Shown: positions 7,890 through 15,199, counted from the stretch's first letter. The stretch: 18,445 bases of DNA from DASXMX01 sp036794395 (GCA_036794395.1 DAIRGS010000137.1:1-18445); one strand, 5' to 3'. A program made the numbers and translations. The notes: a model not told the origin generated them from the sequence alone.

Positions 7890-8772
7890 CTGAGCCTCAG
7901 GTAACCGACGGCGTCAAAAAACGTAGTGCTGGTATCGGCGTGGGCCGTATCGGTGTTGCTTGACGCCGGGCCATTCTGGCCGGTGGCGATCGGCGGCGAG
8001 GTGATCGTCTCGCTGGCCAGTTGCACGCTGCCGCTTTGCCAGGTGTAGCCAAAGCCGGTCGTGCGGGCCCCGCCGCCGGAAGTATCGCTGTAAACCGTTT
8101 GCGATGCCGCCGGGTACACCGTCGAGCCGCCCGCGCTATGGGCATAGTAGGTATAAAGCCAGCCTGCGGAATCAGCGCGCCCTGGCGGCCCTGCTGGAGG
8201 TAGGTTGAAAGCTGCAACGGCGACGTCCATCGAATTGGAAAGATGGATGTCACCTTTGCACCTTTGTCACCTTTGCACCTTCCGGCGACGTAACCGATCC
8301 GGCTGATTGCGCTGTTCAAGGTGGCCAGGAAGGCAGCGGACGTCGCTGCGAGGTTGAGGGGGTAGGTGTCGAACCCGTATGAATAGGAGATCACCCGGGG
8401 TGTCCGGGTAGATCACCTGCGTCTGCCGCGAATAGTTGTTCGTGAAGTTGGTCTCGAACGTGTACTGCACCACGGGAATGCCGCTGCGGAGCGAGCCGCC
8501 GGGCAGCGCTCTCCCATCGTCCGGCTGGTACTGCTTGATCAAATTCCCCAGGCCGTCGTACACGTTGTAAATGTCGTTCAGCGCCGTACCCCCGCCGAGC
8601 ATCGTGAGCTCGACCGGGCGGCCCAGCGCATCGTACGTGACCATCTTCTCGTCTTCAGTATGGGAGATCAGCGTATTGGAGAAGCTGGCCGTGCTGGTGA
8701 TGTGGTCATCCGTCTGTCGTCCCAACACATCATAGTTGAGTGTATGAGTCGTGCCGTCGCGGTCGCGTGGCG
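7890..8772 (-). pseudogene. RHS/YD-repeat protein fragment broken by frameshifts
   Basis: Minus-strand translation gives clear RHS-repeat text spread over two reading frames. From the right: TTHTLNYDVLGRQTDD, then VTYDALGRPVELTMLGGG and YDGLGNLIKQYQPDDG, ending near TQVIYPDTPGD at about 8400. The sense then moves to another frame (ISYSYGFDTYPLNL to RIGYVAG, about 8393-8285), and returns to the first frame (AGWLYTYYAHSAGG, TTGFGYTWQSGSVQLASE, STTFFDAVGYL, about 8170-7898). RHS proteins are large secreted or surface toxin-delivery scaffolds usually over 1000 aa. Here only an internal piece survives, with no signal peptide, no core-end DPxGL motif and no toxin tip. An AAAGG-type repeat is embedded between the last two parts. 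The right end abuts the truncated DinB gene. Confidence 0.75.
8239..8282. repeat. Short palindrome with attached AAAGG-type tandem repeat (copy 2)
   Basis: AAAGATG (8239-8245), GATGT, CACCTTT (8251-8257) is followed by GCACCTTT, GTCACCTTT and GCACCTT units. On the minus strand the core reads AAAGGTGACATCCATCTTT, against AAAGGTGACATCCACCTTT at 2682-2700. It lies inside the RHS fragment, close to where the reading frame changes. Orientation is the same in both copies. Confidence 0.6.
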
Positions 8773-8777
8773 CGATG

Positions 8778-9092
8778 AGGCTCGTCGAAGAAGCGATTCC
8801 TATTTCGGGGGATGCGGGCGCATTGGTGGCGTGGCTTAACGATAGGTGGGAGATGATCGACGCGACGCTGAACGCGTGGACGGTGGACGATTTGGCGACG
8901 ACCTATCGGCATGTGTGGCGGAATGATGTGTACAATGTTTCGCGGCAATGGACGATCTGGCGAATCATGGCGCACGATATTCATCATGGGGGCCAGATTG
9001 CGCGGATCCTGGCAGAGCGGGGGATTGAAGCGTTTGAGCTGCGGGGATTGGGAGGGCATACGGTGTCGCTGGTGAAGGTGGGGGGAGCTTGA
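8778..9092 (+). pseudogene. DinB/YfiT-family protein, 5'-truncated
   Basis: About 104 residues match the second half of a DinB-superfamily four-helix bundle: LVAWLNDRWEMIDATLNAW, then WTIWRIMAHDIHHGGQIARILAERGIEAFEL, where the HDIHHG histidines are part of the metal-binding set. Complete family members are about 150-180 aa and have an earlier helix carrying another metal-ligand His, which is missing. Directly upstream, RHS-derived sequence on the opposite strand begins at about 8772, so the 5' half appears to have been replaced by that fragment. An in-frame ATG at 8751 lies inside RHS-derived sequence; 8778 is the first ATG in DinB-like sequence. DinB-family enzymes are putative thiol- or metal-dependent transferases; this copy is probably inactive. 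Confidence 0.65.
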
Positions 9093-9108
9093 GGGGAGTG
9101 TGTGGAAA

Positions 9109-9180
9109 GACTGGGAGACAAGGAGACTGGGAGACAAGGAGACAAGGAGTCAGGGAGACAAGGAGACACGGGACAAGGAG
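9109..9180. repeat. Degenerate 16-bp tandem repeat
   Basis: GACTGGGAGACAAGGA at 9109-9124 repeats exactly at 9125-9140, followed by partial and diverged copies (GACAAGGA, GTCAGGGAGACAAGGA, GACACGGGACAAGGA) to about 9179. It fills the gap between the DinB fragment and the SGNH hydrolase, and shows that the open frame upstream of the hydrolase's ATG is not coding. Confidence 0.75.
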
Positions 9181-9229
9181 AGGTGCGTACATAGGCGAGG
9201 GTGGCGTTCGATTTTTCGGGCAGGTGCTG

Positions 9230-10102
9230 ATGCCGTGGATCGTTTATTTCATTGCGGGGGGCGGCACGTTTCTTCCCGGTGCGGGAATGCTCGCACTGGC
9301 GGTCGCTGCTCGTGTAGTTTTCGATTGGCGGCGGATCGGAGTTCTTTCAATTGCGGCGGTGGTGATTGGAATTGCGTTGATCACAATTTCTGGCGAGGCA
9401 ATTACATGGTGGGTTTATTGGGTGTGGGTCGCGTCAATCGTCGCGTGGCTTCTGCGAGGGATGCCGCGAAGCGTGCGAGCGAAGCGTGTGATTGATTTGA
9501 CCGCCTTAACGAGCACGTGTTTGGCGGCGGCGATCGCGATTGTGTATCGGCAGGCGCCATCGCTTCCACCGGCTGCGTTTTCGCGGCTGTACGTTATCGG
9601 GGATTCGATCAGTGCCGGGATCGGTCGTGCAGGAAGCGAAACGTGGCCGGGCACTATTGCCTCGGAGCATGGCGTGACGGTGATCAATCTGGCGCGGGCG
9701 GGTTCGACGATTGCGGATGCGACGCGGCATCTTGAACCAGGCTCGCTCTCAGAGGGGCTGGTATTGCTGGAGATTGGTGGGAACGATGCGATTGGACGGG
9801 TGAAGGCGGATCAATTCGGGAGGGATCTGGAGCAGTTGGCCGGGCGGGTGTGTGGGCCGGGCCGGGCGGTGGTGATGCTGGAATTGCCGCTGTTTCCGTT
9901 TGACAATGGATATGGGTTGCAACAACGCAGAGTCGCATCACGGCATGGAATCCATTTGATCCCGCGGAAGAATTTTGTGAAAGTGATCGGAGCGCGCGGG
10001 GCGACGAGCGATGGGATTCATCTGACGGCTGAGGGGCAGAGGAGGATGGCAGAGATGGTGTGGGGGTTGGTGGGAGCGTCGTTGCGGGCATCGAAATCGT
10101 GA
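9230..10102 (+). CDS. Membrane-anchored SGNH/GDSL-family hydrolase
   Basis: This 290-aa protein has about four hydrophobic segments in its first 107 residues (roughly 4-30, 38-55, 58-76 and 90-107), then an SGNH hydrolase domain. Block I is YVIGDSISAGIG with the nucleophile Ser126, block III is IGGNDAIG with Asn185, and block V is TSDGIHLTAEG with Asp261 and His264. Members of the superfamily cleave esters, for example lipids, acyl-protein or O-acetyl groups on polysaccharide. The substrate here is unknown, but the membrane anchor suggests envelope material. The ATG at 9230 is chosen because the longer open frame to 9089 translates only the simple tandem repeat. The domain is complete and all catalytic residues are present. 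Confidence 0.85.
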   Translation: MPWIVYFIAGGGTFLPGAGMLALAVAARVVFDWRRIGVLSIAAVVIGIALITISGEAITWWVYWVWVASIVAWLLRGMPRSVRAKRVIDLTALTSTCLAAAIAIVYRQAPSLPPAAFSRLYVIGDSISAGIGRAGSETWPGTIASEHGVTVINLARAGSTIADATRHLEPGSLSEGLVLLEIGGNDAIGRVKADQFGRDLEQLAGRVCGPGRAVVMLELPLFPFDNGYGLQQRRVASRHGIHLIPRKNFVKVIGARGATSDGIHLTAEGQRRMAEMVWGLVGASLRASKS

Positions 10103-10196
10103 CGGGAATGTTGAAGAGCGATTGGGGATTCAATGTCACATATCTGCCCCTTGGCGACGAGCCCATTGCCGATGAAGAACTGGAGGTGAGTGGCGA

Positions 10197-10502
10197 ATGG
10201 CATTCGTGCGTTGCTCCAAACATGGTGGCCACGGCGCTCCGCTGCTTTGTAAGCACCTGCGCGAGGCCGTTCGTCTTGGCCGGAAGCTTCCGACGGTATA
10301 CTACGTTGAAGCATGGTATCTTGGGGAGCCTGCATGGGGTGAGTACATTTGCCCAGAATGCGCCCGCGAGAACGGCATCAGCGAGAATCCAACCGTTTGG
10401 AGGAATGATGATGGTCTGGATCGTATTTTCGCGATGGATTGCGGCGTTTCCCCCGTGTGCCCGATATGCTTTGATGAGGCAAAACAGCGGCAAGCATTTT
10501 GA
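10197..10502 (+). CDS. Small Cys/His-rich protein, probable zinc binder (101 aa)
   Basis: The family is not recognised. The protein contains C6-x2-H9 and C18-x-H20, then ICPECA (C52, C55) and a late C82/CPIC (C88, C91), enough for two zinc sites. It has no membrane segment or signal. A GGAGG at 10182-10186 precedes the ATG at a good distance. The stop codon is at 10500-10502, 47 bases before the likely start of the Imm1-like gene, so the two are probably cotranscribed. Small zinc-ribbon proteins of this kind are seen next to immunity genes, which makes a conflict-related role possible but unproven. Confidence 0.65.
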   Translation: MAFVRCSKHGGHGAPLLCKHLREAVRLGRKLPTVYYVEAWYLGEPAWGEYICPECARENGISENPTVWRNDDGLDRIFAMDCGVSPVCPICFDEAKQRQAF

Positions 10503-10549
10503 GTTCGGTATGGATGTTCTTGCCGATCAGCGATCGAAAGATTCTTCGT

Positions 10550-10930
10550 ATGACTTTTGAACATTCACCTTTTCGACAGGTCTGGCTCGAGTCTCCCGAT
10601 GGGAGAATTCTGAGTGCTCTGATCAACGGTGAGCTTGGGTGGCTGATGTACCTGCGCGAATCGGGGGATGCGGGATTCAGCTCGCGGAATCCTGAGTATG
10701 TTGGATCGGCTGCCGAGATGGTTCAGTATCAGCTCGACAACGGGCAGATCGACGAGTATCCGCGCGCGTGGGCCTATCCGGTTGAGGTCATTGATCGTGC
10801 AATCGAATATTTTTCCCGGACCGGCAAGCCGCCGACGTTTATTGAGTGGCACAATGATTCGGGGGATGGGCGGCCCATTATTCCCAAGGAGCCGCATTAT
10901 CCGGGGCGATCAGGGCGAGTGTTTGAGTGA
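10550..10930 (+). CDS. Imm1-like immunity protein
   Basis: This 126-aa protein resembles the Imm1 family of polymorphic-toxin immunity proteins. It has an N-terminal beta-rich part, then YQLDNGQIDEYPRAWAYPVE (about 63-82), a helix DRAIEYFSRTG and the closing PPTFIEWHND (about 95-104). The pattern of Asn-Gly, Glu-Tyr-Pro and a final Ile-x-Trp is what I recall for Imm1. Imm1 proteins neutralise nuclease or deaminase toxin tips carried by RHS or contact-dependent systems. No toxin gene is next to it; the only RHS sequence is the broken fragment 1.8 kb upstream on the other strand. The start is uncertain: the frame is open back to a TTG at 10499 that overlaps the previous stop, but the ATG at 10550 fits the family length. 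Confidence 0.6.
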   Translation: MTFEHSPFRQVWLESPDGRILSALINGELGWLMYLRESGDAGFSSRNPEYVGSAAEMVQYQLDNGQIDEYPRAWAYPVEVIDRAIEYFSRTGKPPTFIEWHNDSGDGRPIIPKEPHYPGRSGRVFE

Positions 10931-11065
10931 GTTGAGGGAGCGATTTCGAGAGGAAGGCCTGGGGTCGAAAGGCGGTATTGCGGTCGGCCCGTGAAGTTCG
11001 ACAACTGAATGCGGTGAGATAGGTCAAATGTCCGAGCAGTGAACGCAATGCATCGGTCATGCCAT

Positions 11066-12193
11066 TCAAAACGGCAGCAGCAGCTGATGGGATTCGACGA
11101 TCGTCGGAACTTCGAGTTTTTCGATGAGGCGTTGAATGACTGTTGTGGGTACGGGGTCGGTGCGGCGGTGGTTGCGGGCGTGCAATTCTTCGGGCGGACA
11201 TTCGACGTACACAGTTCTGATCCGTGCTTTGTAATTGGCGAACAGTGCGATCAATTGCTGGCGAAGCTCGCGGGTGATGTTGGTGGCGTTCCAGACAAAC
11301 GAGCGGTCCTGGCGGAGAAAAACCTTTGCCTGTTCTTTGGCGGCGTTGGCCACTGTGCCGGAACCTTCGCCGGGATCGATATTCAGTTCTTTGCGCAGGT
11401 CGTCGAGGCTGATGACGGGAAGGTCGGCCGCGTTTTGGGTGATCCAGTGATTCTTGCCGGTGGCAGGGAGTCCGGACATTAGCGTCACTTCACAACGCGT
11501 GTCGTCGAACGGCACGTAAGTGTAATCGCGATTGGCGTTGAAATAGATGAAGCGGTGATGCTCTGATTCGAAGGCTTTGGCATGATTCAGGCAATCCTGC
11601 TCGGCGCAGATCTCGTGAAAGAGTTCGATGCGGGCCAGCATGTCGGCGGTACTTAGAGCATTGCGGCCCAACACATCGGCCCTGGCGAGTAAGGCAAGGT
11701 GATCACACCGAACGGACATGCTTGCTTCGATGATGGATCGCTCGGGTCCGGCCTTTTCGACGAACATGAGAGGCAGGCCATGATAGCGGACCATGGACGC
11801 GATGGTTTCACGGAGCGGAAAGCCTGGCGAATCGCATGCTGTCGCTTCCCATAAGAGCTTGCGCGCCATGCGCTGGCCGGTGATTGAATGTCGCGGCGAG
11901 CGGATTCGCCCGTCTTCCATTCGCGTGGTCGGCGTTTTTCCGATGTCATGCAGCAATGCGGAAAGAAAGAGGACGTTTCGATCCTGTTCACCACGGCTGC
12001 GCCATTGGGCCTCGGCGATCATCGCTTCGGCAACCATCCGCGTGCGAATCAGCACGTCGCCCTCGGCGTGCCAGAGAGGATCCTGCGGGACGCCGGAGAG
12101 TGCGCGCACTTCGTCCAGCGCGGATTCGATTGCCGGCCAATCGAGTTTCCAATCGGGCGGACGTGGGCAAAATGGAACGGTCCAGTCGCTCAT
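11066..12193 (-). CDS. HD-domain 2',3'-phosphoesterase / 5'-OH polynucleotide kinase fusion (HD-Pnk type)
   Basis: This 375-aa, two-domain enzyme is predicted to heal broken RNA (or DNA) ends. Residues about 38-215 form an HD phosphohydrolase domain: H42 in WHAEGDV, H82-D83 in LLHDIGK, H102, H138 in RYHG and D173 in ARADVLGR are the likely metal ligands. Residues about 234-375 form a P-loop kinase: GLPATGKN at 241-248, the acidic SLDDL at 262-266, WNATN at 301-305, and an arginine-rich lid, RNHRR, at 340-344. This order matches the HD-Pnk enzymes characterised from Runella slithyformis, in which HD removes 2',3'-cyclic or 2' phosphates and the kinase phosphorylates 5'-OH ends. The P-loop has Asn after the Lys where Ser or Thr is usual. 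It overlaps the upstream RNA ligase by four bases (ATGA), so the two are translationally coupled. Confidence 0.88.
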   Translation of the reverse strand: MSDWTVPFCPRPPDWKLDWPAIESALDEVRALSGVPQDPLWHAEGDVLIRTRMVAEAMIAEAQWRSRGEQDRNVLFLSALLHDIGKTPTTRMEDGRIRSPRHSITGQRMARKLLWEATACDSPGFPLRETIASMVRYHGLPLMFVEKAGPERSIIEASMSVRCDHLALLARADVLGRNALSTADMLARIELFHEICAEQDCLNHAKAFESEHHRFIYFNANRDYTYVPFDDTRCEVTLMSGLPATGKNHWITQNAADLPVISLDDLRKELNIDPGEGSGTVANAAKEQAKVFLRQDRSFVWNATNITRELRQQLIALFANYKARIRTVYVECPPEELHARNHRRTDPVPTTVIQRLIEKLEVPTIVESHQLLLPF

Positions 12194-12996
12194 TGGGTCT
12201 GAGAAAAAATGTGCACGCCCTCACGAAGTTGATTCGGAAAGACCTGACGATTGAGGTGGTGTTCATCTCCTTCGATGATCTTATTGACGAAACTGTCGCG
12301 GACCAATTTGTACCGTTCAATCACCCGGCTATCTTCCTCCACCTTGATGTACAGGCCTTCCATCAGGCCGGTCATGTCGGTTTCGGATTGTACCCGTTCA
12401 AAATCCTGATTCGATTTGAGACAGGCAGCCCGGAGCGATTCGGCGTGATTGGGCGAGATAAAACTTGAAGGCCTGATGAAATCGGCGAGATGGATGGTTC
12501 GGCTGAGCGTACCCATCCAAAGTACATGCACGGACTCGACCGGTAACCCGGCAAGCAGTTTGGCCCGTGATGGCGTATCGAGAAACCACGAGTCGCCGGG
12601 CTTGCTGCGGGATTTGTCGAGGATGTCGAACTCCATCCAGTAATGCGGCAGCGTATCGTAAAAAATGGTGTGTTTGCTGTACATCCACTCGCCATAGACG
12701 ACGTATTGGTCGCTCAGAGAGATGTGCAATGATTCCTGGTGCGTCATCGCCCATTGCTTGAACAGTGCGAATTGCCGTTCGCGCGGACCACCCTGGAGGA
12801 AGTGCCCGCGGCTCTGAAGAAAAAGCTTGCCGTTTGAATCGAAGCTGATGCCGCTGTTGGCCCCGTCCTGTTTTTCTTCGACAACGACGTTTCGTCCCCG
12901 GAGGGATTCTACCCGGACCTGCTCGAGGTCTTCATCGCCGGTTTGCAGGCGTGAGCCGACGATGTGCTGGGTGCGAGGATATTTGATGATGTCCAT
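12190..12996 (-). CDS. ATP-dependent RNA ligase (Rnl-type)
   Basis: This 268-aa protein has all nucleotidyltransferase motifs of an RNA ligase. Motif I, EKQDGAN, carries the adenylated Lys42; SRG follows at 62-64 (motif Ia). YGEWMY at 101-106 is motif III with Glu103, and MEFDILD at 121-127 is motif IIIa. EGLYIKVE at 213-220 is motif IV and RYKLVRD at 228-234 is motif V with Lys230. It would seal a 5'-phosphate to a 3'-OH. It is near the size of a minimal ligase domain with a short C-terminal tail. It is the first gene of a two-gene unit; the downstream HD-kinase supplies the ends it needs. No Shine-Dalgarno site is obvious before the ATG. No rtcR-like regulator is nearby. Confidence 0.9.
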   Translation of the reverse strand: MDIIKYPRTQHIVGSRLQTGDEDLEQVRVESLRGRNVVVEEKQDGANSGISFDSNGKLFLQSRGHFLQGGPRERQFALFKQWAMTHQESLHISLSDQYVVYGEWMYSKHTIFYDTLPHYWMEFDILDKSRSKPGDSWFLDTPSRAKLLAGLPVESVHVLWMGTLSRTIHLADFIRPSSFISPNHAESLRAACLKSNQDFERVQSETDMTGLMEGLYIKVEEDSRVIERYKLVRDSFVNKIIEGDEHHLNRQVFPNQLREGVHIFSQTQ

Positions 12997-13021
12997 TTGG
13001 GATGGGTTAATTCGGCGGGGT

Positions 13022-13051
13022 ATTTTAGATGAGTGGTGATTGAGGTGACAG
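13022..13051 (-). promoter_or_regulatory. Tentative promoter of the RNA-repair pair
   Basis: Read on the minus strand, TAAAAT (13027-13022) matches five of six positions of a -10 box, and CTGTCA (13051-13046), 18 bases upstream, matches four of six of a -35 box. A start would leave a leader of roughly 18 bases before the ligase ATG at 12996. The region also has a duplicated TGTCAC. This rests on consensus matching alone. Confidence 0.25.
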
Positions 13052-13133
13052 TGACAGGCGTTTATTTGGATGTTTCACGACAAGCACTGCTTAGTTGAGG
13101 ATATCGTGGCGCTGATCGATTAAACTTGGGGGC

Positions 13134-13730
13134 GTGCGTCGTCGCCTATTTACCCTCGCGTCTTCCCTGTCGCTTTTGCTATGCGCGGCGACAGTGGTGT
13201 TGTGGGTGCGGAGCTACCGGTCGTACGACAGCCTTGAATACGACATTAGCCACTACGCAAAGAATTGGGAGTGGAGGTACTGCACGTTCAGTTACAACAA
13301 AGGCGAGCTCTACTCCACATTTGGGCACCACCATACGGATAAAATGAGCAGTCCGGCGCTCGGGCTTAGCGCGCCAGAAGGCCGCCATTACAGCTTTCGT
13401 GCCAATGGGTCGACTGTTGAACAAATGTGGATTACCGAGGAAGCCGGTACGTTGATTGAGTGGCGCGGTTTGTATCTCCGATTGCTCCAAAGCCACGACA
13501 CGGGCTGGTACGAGAACACTCTTTGTGTCGGGATGCCAGCTTGGTCGCTCGTCCTGCTCGCTGGCCTACTTCCATTCCGCTCAGTGGTGGCAAGAATGCG
13601 ACTGAGATTCCGCAGCAACTATGGCCTCTGCCTCACCTGCTCCTACAACCTTATCGGCAACACCAGCAACATCTGCCCCGAGTGCGGGACGGCCATCAAA
13701 TCAAAAGACGTGCCAACAAAGATGCCGTGA
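13134..13730 (+). CDS. Two-helix membrane protein with C-terminal zinc ribbon
   Basis: This 198-aa protein begins with RRRL and a transmembrane helix (about 5-25, ending LWVRSYR), then an extracytoplasmic domain of about 110 residues. A second helix (about 136-150) is followed by a basic segment and a treble-clef-like zinc ribbon, CLTCSYNLIGNTSNICPECG, with C166, C169, C181 and C184. I recall multi-copy families of exactly this layout in Phycisphaerae genomes; their function is unknown. The GTG at 13134 follows a GGGGG run and gives the expected positive-then-hydrophobic N-terminus. It is divergent from the RNA ligase, with 137 bases between the starts. Functional linkage to the repair genes is not implied. 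Confidence 0.8.
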   Translation: MRRRLFTLASSLSLLLCAATVVLWVRSYRSYDSLEYDISHYAKNWEWRYCTFSYNKGELYSTFGHHHTDKMSSPALGLSAPEGRHYSFRANGSTVEQMWITEEAGTLIEWRGLYLRLLQSHDTGWYENTLCVGMPAWSLVLLAGLLPFRSVVARMRLRFRSNYGLCLTCSYNLIGNTSNICPECGTAIKSKDVPTKMP

Positions 13731-13904
13731 GTCTCAAACGTTACCACTACCAACTGCTCGGATTGACATATGTTCGATGGAATTGTGGAAACGCGGGGGG
13801 ACGTGAAGGGGATATCAATAGTCAAGAGTCGGCCCCCTGTTTGACGACCCCTTGTGTTTGACTCTCGATGCATTGGGCATTCTGACGGATTACAATTTTG
13901 AATC

Positions 13905-14345
13905 ATGCACGGGTTAGTCGCCATTCTTGAAGACGACGCGGGTCGGGTGGTGGAGATGAAATCTTGTCTGGCTCAGGTACTGCCCGCGACGGAGGTGGTC
14001 GTTTTTGAACGCGCGGATGACATGATCGCGTGGCTGAAGGGGCACTTCGGGGAGGTGGTTTTGATTTCGCTGGATCATGATTTGCCAATGGTGAATGCGG
14101 AGGGGATGTTGATCGATTGTGGGGACGGGAGGATGGTGGCCGACTATCTTGCGGAATTGCCGGGGACGTGCCCGGTAATCGTTCATAGTTCCAATGCCAT
14201 TCGCGCTCCGGGAATGTTGTTCGCGTTGAAGGATGCCGGTTGGCAAGTCCGCCGGGTGGTTCCTTATGAAGACTACGCGTGGATCAGGGGTGAATGGATG
14301 GCGCAGATCGTGAAACTGGTTCGGGATGGGCGGATCGTGGCATGA
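13905..14345 (+). CDS. Receiver-fold protein, probable cyclic-phosphate-processing (cREC) type
   Basis: This 146-aa single-domain protein has a CheY-like order: strand 1 ends LVAILEDDAGR with acidic D10/D11, strand 3 is VVLISLDHDLP with D57 at the phospho-acceptor position, and strand 4 is CPVIVHSSNA. It differs from ordinary response regulators by the LDHDL motif (D57-H58-D59), the conserved CGDGRMVADYL segment after it, HSSN in place of the plain Thr/Ser, and no obvious switch lysine. These are the marks I recall for the cyclic-phosphate processing receiver domain, a predicted enzymatic offshoot of the receiver superfamily linked with RNA-repair and conflict systems. Assignment is from memory of the motif set. 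It stands less than 1 kb from the HD-kinase/ligase pair and 44 bases before guaD, which is probably in the same operon. Confidence 0.7.
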   Translation: MHGLVAILEDDAGRVVEMKSCLAQVLPATEVVVFERADDMIAWLKGHFGEVVLISLDHDLPMVNAEGMLIDCGDGRMVADYLAELPGTCPVIVHSSNAIRAPGMLFALKDAGWQVRRVVPYEDYAWIRGEWMAQIVKLVRDGRIVA

Positions 14346-14389
14346 CAATGAGTGGGTTTCGGGTATTGTCTGTTGGCGCCGCAGAGTGA

Positions 14390-14869
14390 GTGAGCAACGT
14401 GTTGAATAACGGATTTCTGAAAGAGGCGATTCGACTTTCGATTGAGAATATCGAGAGCAACGCCGGTGGACCGTTTGGGGCGGTGATCGTTCGGGACGGG
14501 CAGATCATCGGGCGGGGATGCAATTGTGTTGAGGCGACTCATGATCCGACCGCGCATGCGGAGGTGACGGCGATTCGGGATGCGTGTGGGCGGCTGAAGA
14601 CGTTTTCGCTGGCGGGGTGTGAGATTTACACGAGCTGTGAGCCGTGCCCGATGTGCCTGGCGGCGATTTACTGGTCGCGGCTCGATCGGATTTTCTATGC
14701 CGCGACACAGACGGATGCGGACGGGGCGGGGTTTGATGATGAGAAGATTTATCGGGAGTTTAGTTTGCCGGTTGCGGCGCGGTCGATTCCGATGGAGCAG
14801 TCGCTTCGGGACGAGGCTTGCGTGGCATTTCAGCGGTGGATGTTGAAGGAAGACCGGGTGGGGTATTGA
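14390..14869 (+). CDS. guaD: Guanine deaminase (cytidine-deaminase fold)
   Basis: This 159-aa protein converts guanine to xanthine and ammonia in purine salvage or catabolism. Family features are GGPFGAVIVRDGQIIGRG (26-43), the catalytic HAE at 56-58 (His56 zinc ligand, Glu58 proton shuttle), SCEPCPMC with zinc ligands Cys86 and Cys89, and AIYWSRLDRIFYAATQTDA. The GFDDEKIYREF segment and an aromatic C-terminus ending in Tyr are specific to the GuaD branch, as in Bacillus subtilis, rather than tRNA adenosine deaminase TadA. Length agrees with the family. GTG at 14390 is used as start; GTG at 14399 is an alternative. It probably shares a transcript with the receiver-fold gene upstream. Confidence 0.9.
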   Translation: MSNVLNNGFLKEAIRLSIENIESNAGGPFGAVIVRDGQIIGRGCNCVEATHDPTAHAEVTAIRDACGRLKTFSLAGCEIYTSCEPCPMCLAAIYWSRLDRIFYAATQTDADGAGFDDEKIYREFSLPVAARSIPMEQSLRDEACVAFQRWMLKEDRVGY

Positions 14870-14927
14870 AATGGGCGGGCGGGGTTGTGCGATTGCTGGA
14901 AAAGACGGATTCACCACGGAGGCACGG

Positions 14928-15013
14928 CCTTCGGCTCGACTCGACCGCCTTCGGCTCTGAGGCTCAGGCTCGAAGAGAGCTCGTCGCGGGCTGAGGCTCA
15001 GGCTCGAAGAGAG
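14928..15013. repeat. Compound direct repeats in an intergenic stretch
   Basis: CCTTCGGCTC occurs at 14928-14937 and 14948-14957. A 23-base unit beginning CTGAGGCTCAGGCTCG occurs at 14957-14979 and again, identical, at 14991-15013, a spacing of 34. The block is flanked by CACGGAGG-type sequence on both sides (14914-14925 and 15013-15023), as if inserted into a separate CACGGAGG repeat. The whole 14870-15199 interval contains no gene I can support. Confidence 0.7.
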
Positions 15014-15199
15014 GACACGGAGGGGCGCTCGATTGACGAGCGTGGCGCGGTGCAGCGTGCCAATTCTTTGCAAAAAGCCGGTGATGCGAGGGTTGGGAGG
15101 AGGGTAGATGTCCGCGCTTTTGCGGCTGGAACTATTATCTGGACAACGATTGTTTGGACAATTAATATAATGACGGATTGATCCAAACGAAGGCTACTG

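Noticed and set aside
10108..10200. Open frame starting MLKSDWGFNVTYLPLGDEP between the SGNH hydrolase and the Cys-rich protein.
   Set aside because: The first 30 residues look protein-like, but the frame then runs through the Cys-rich gene in another phase and loses protein character; it may be a frameshifted remnant but cannot be supported.
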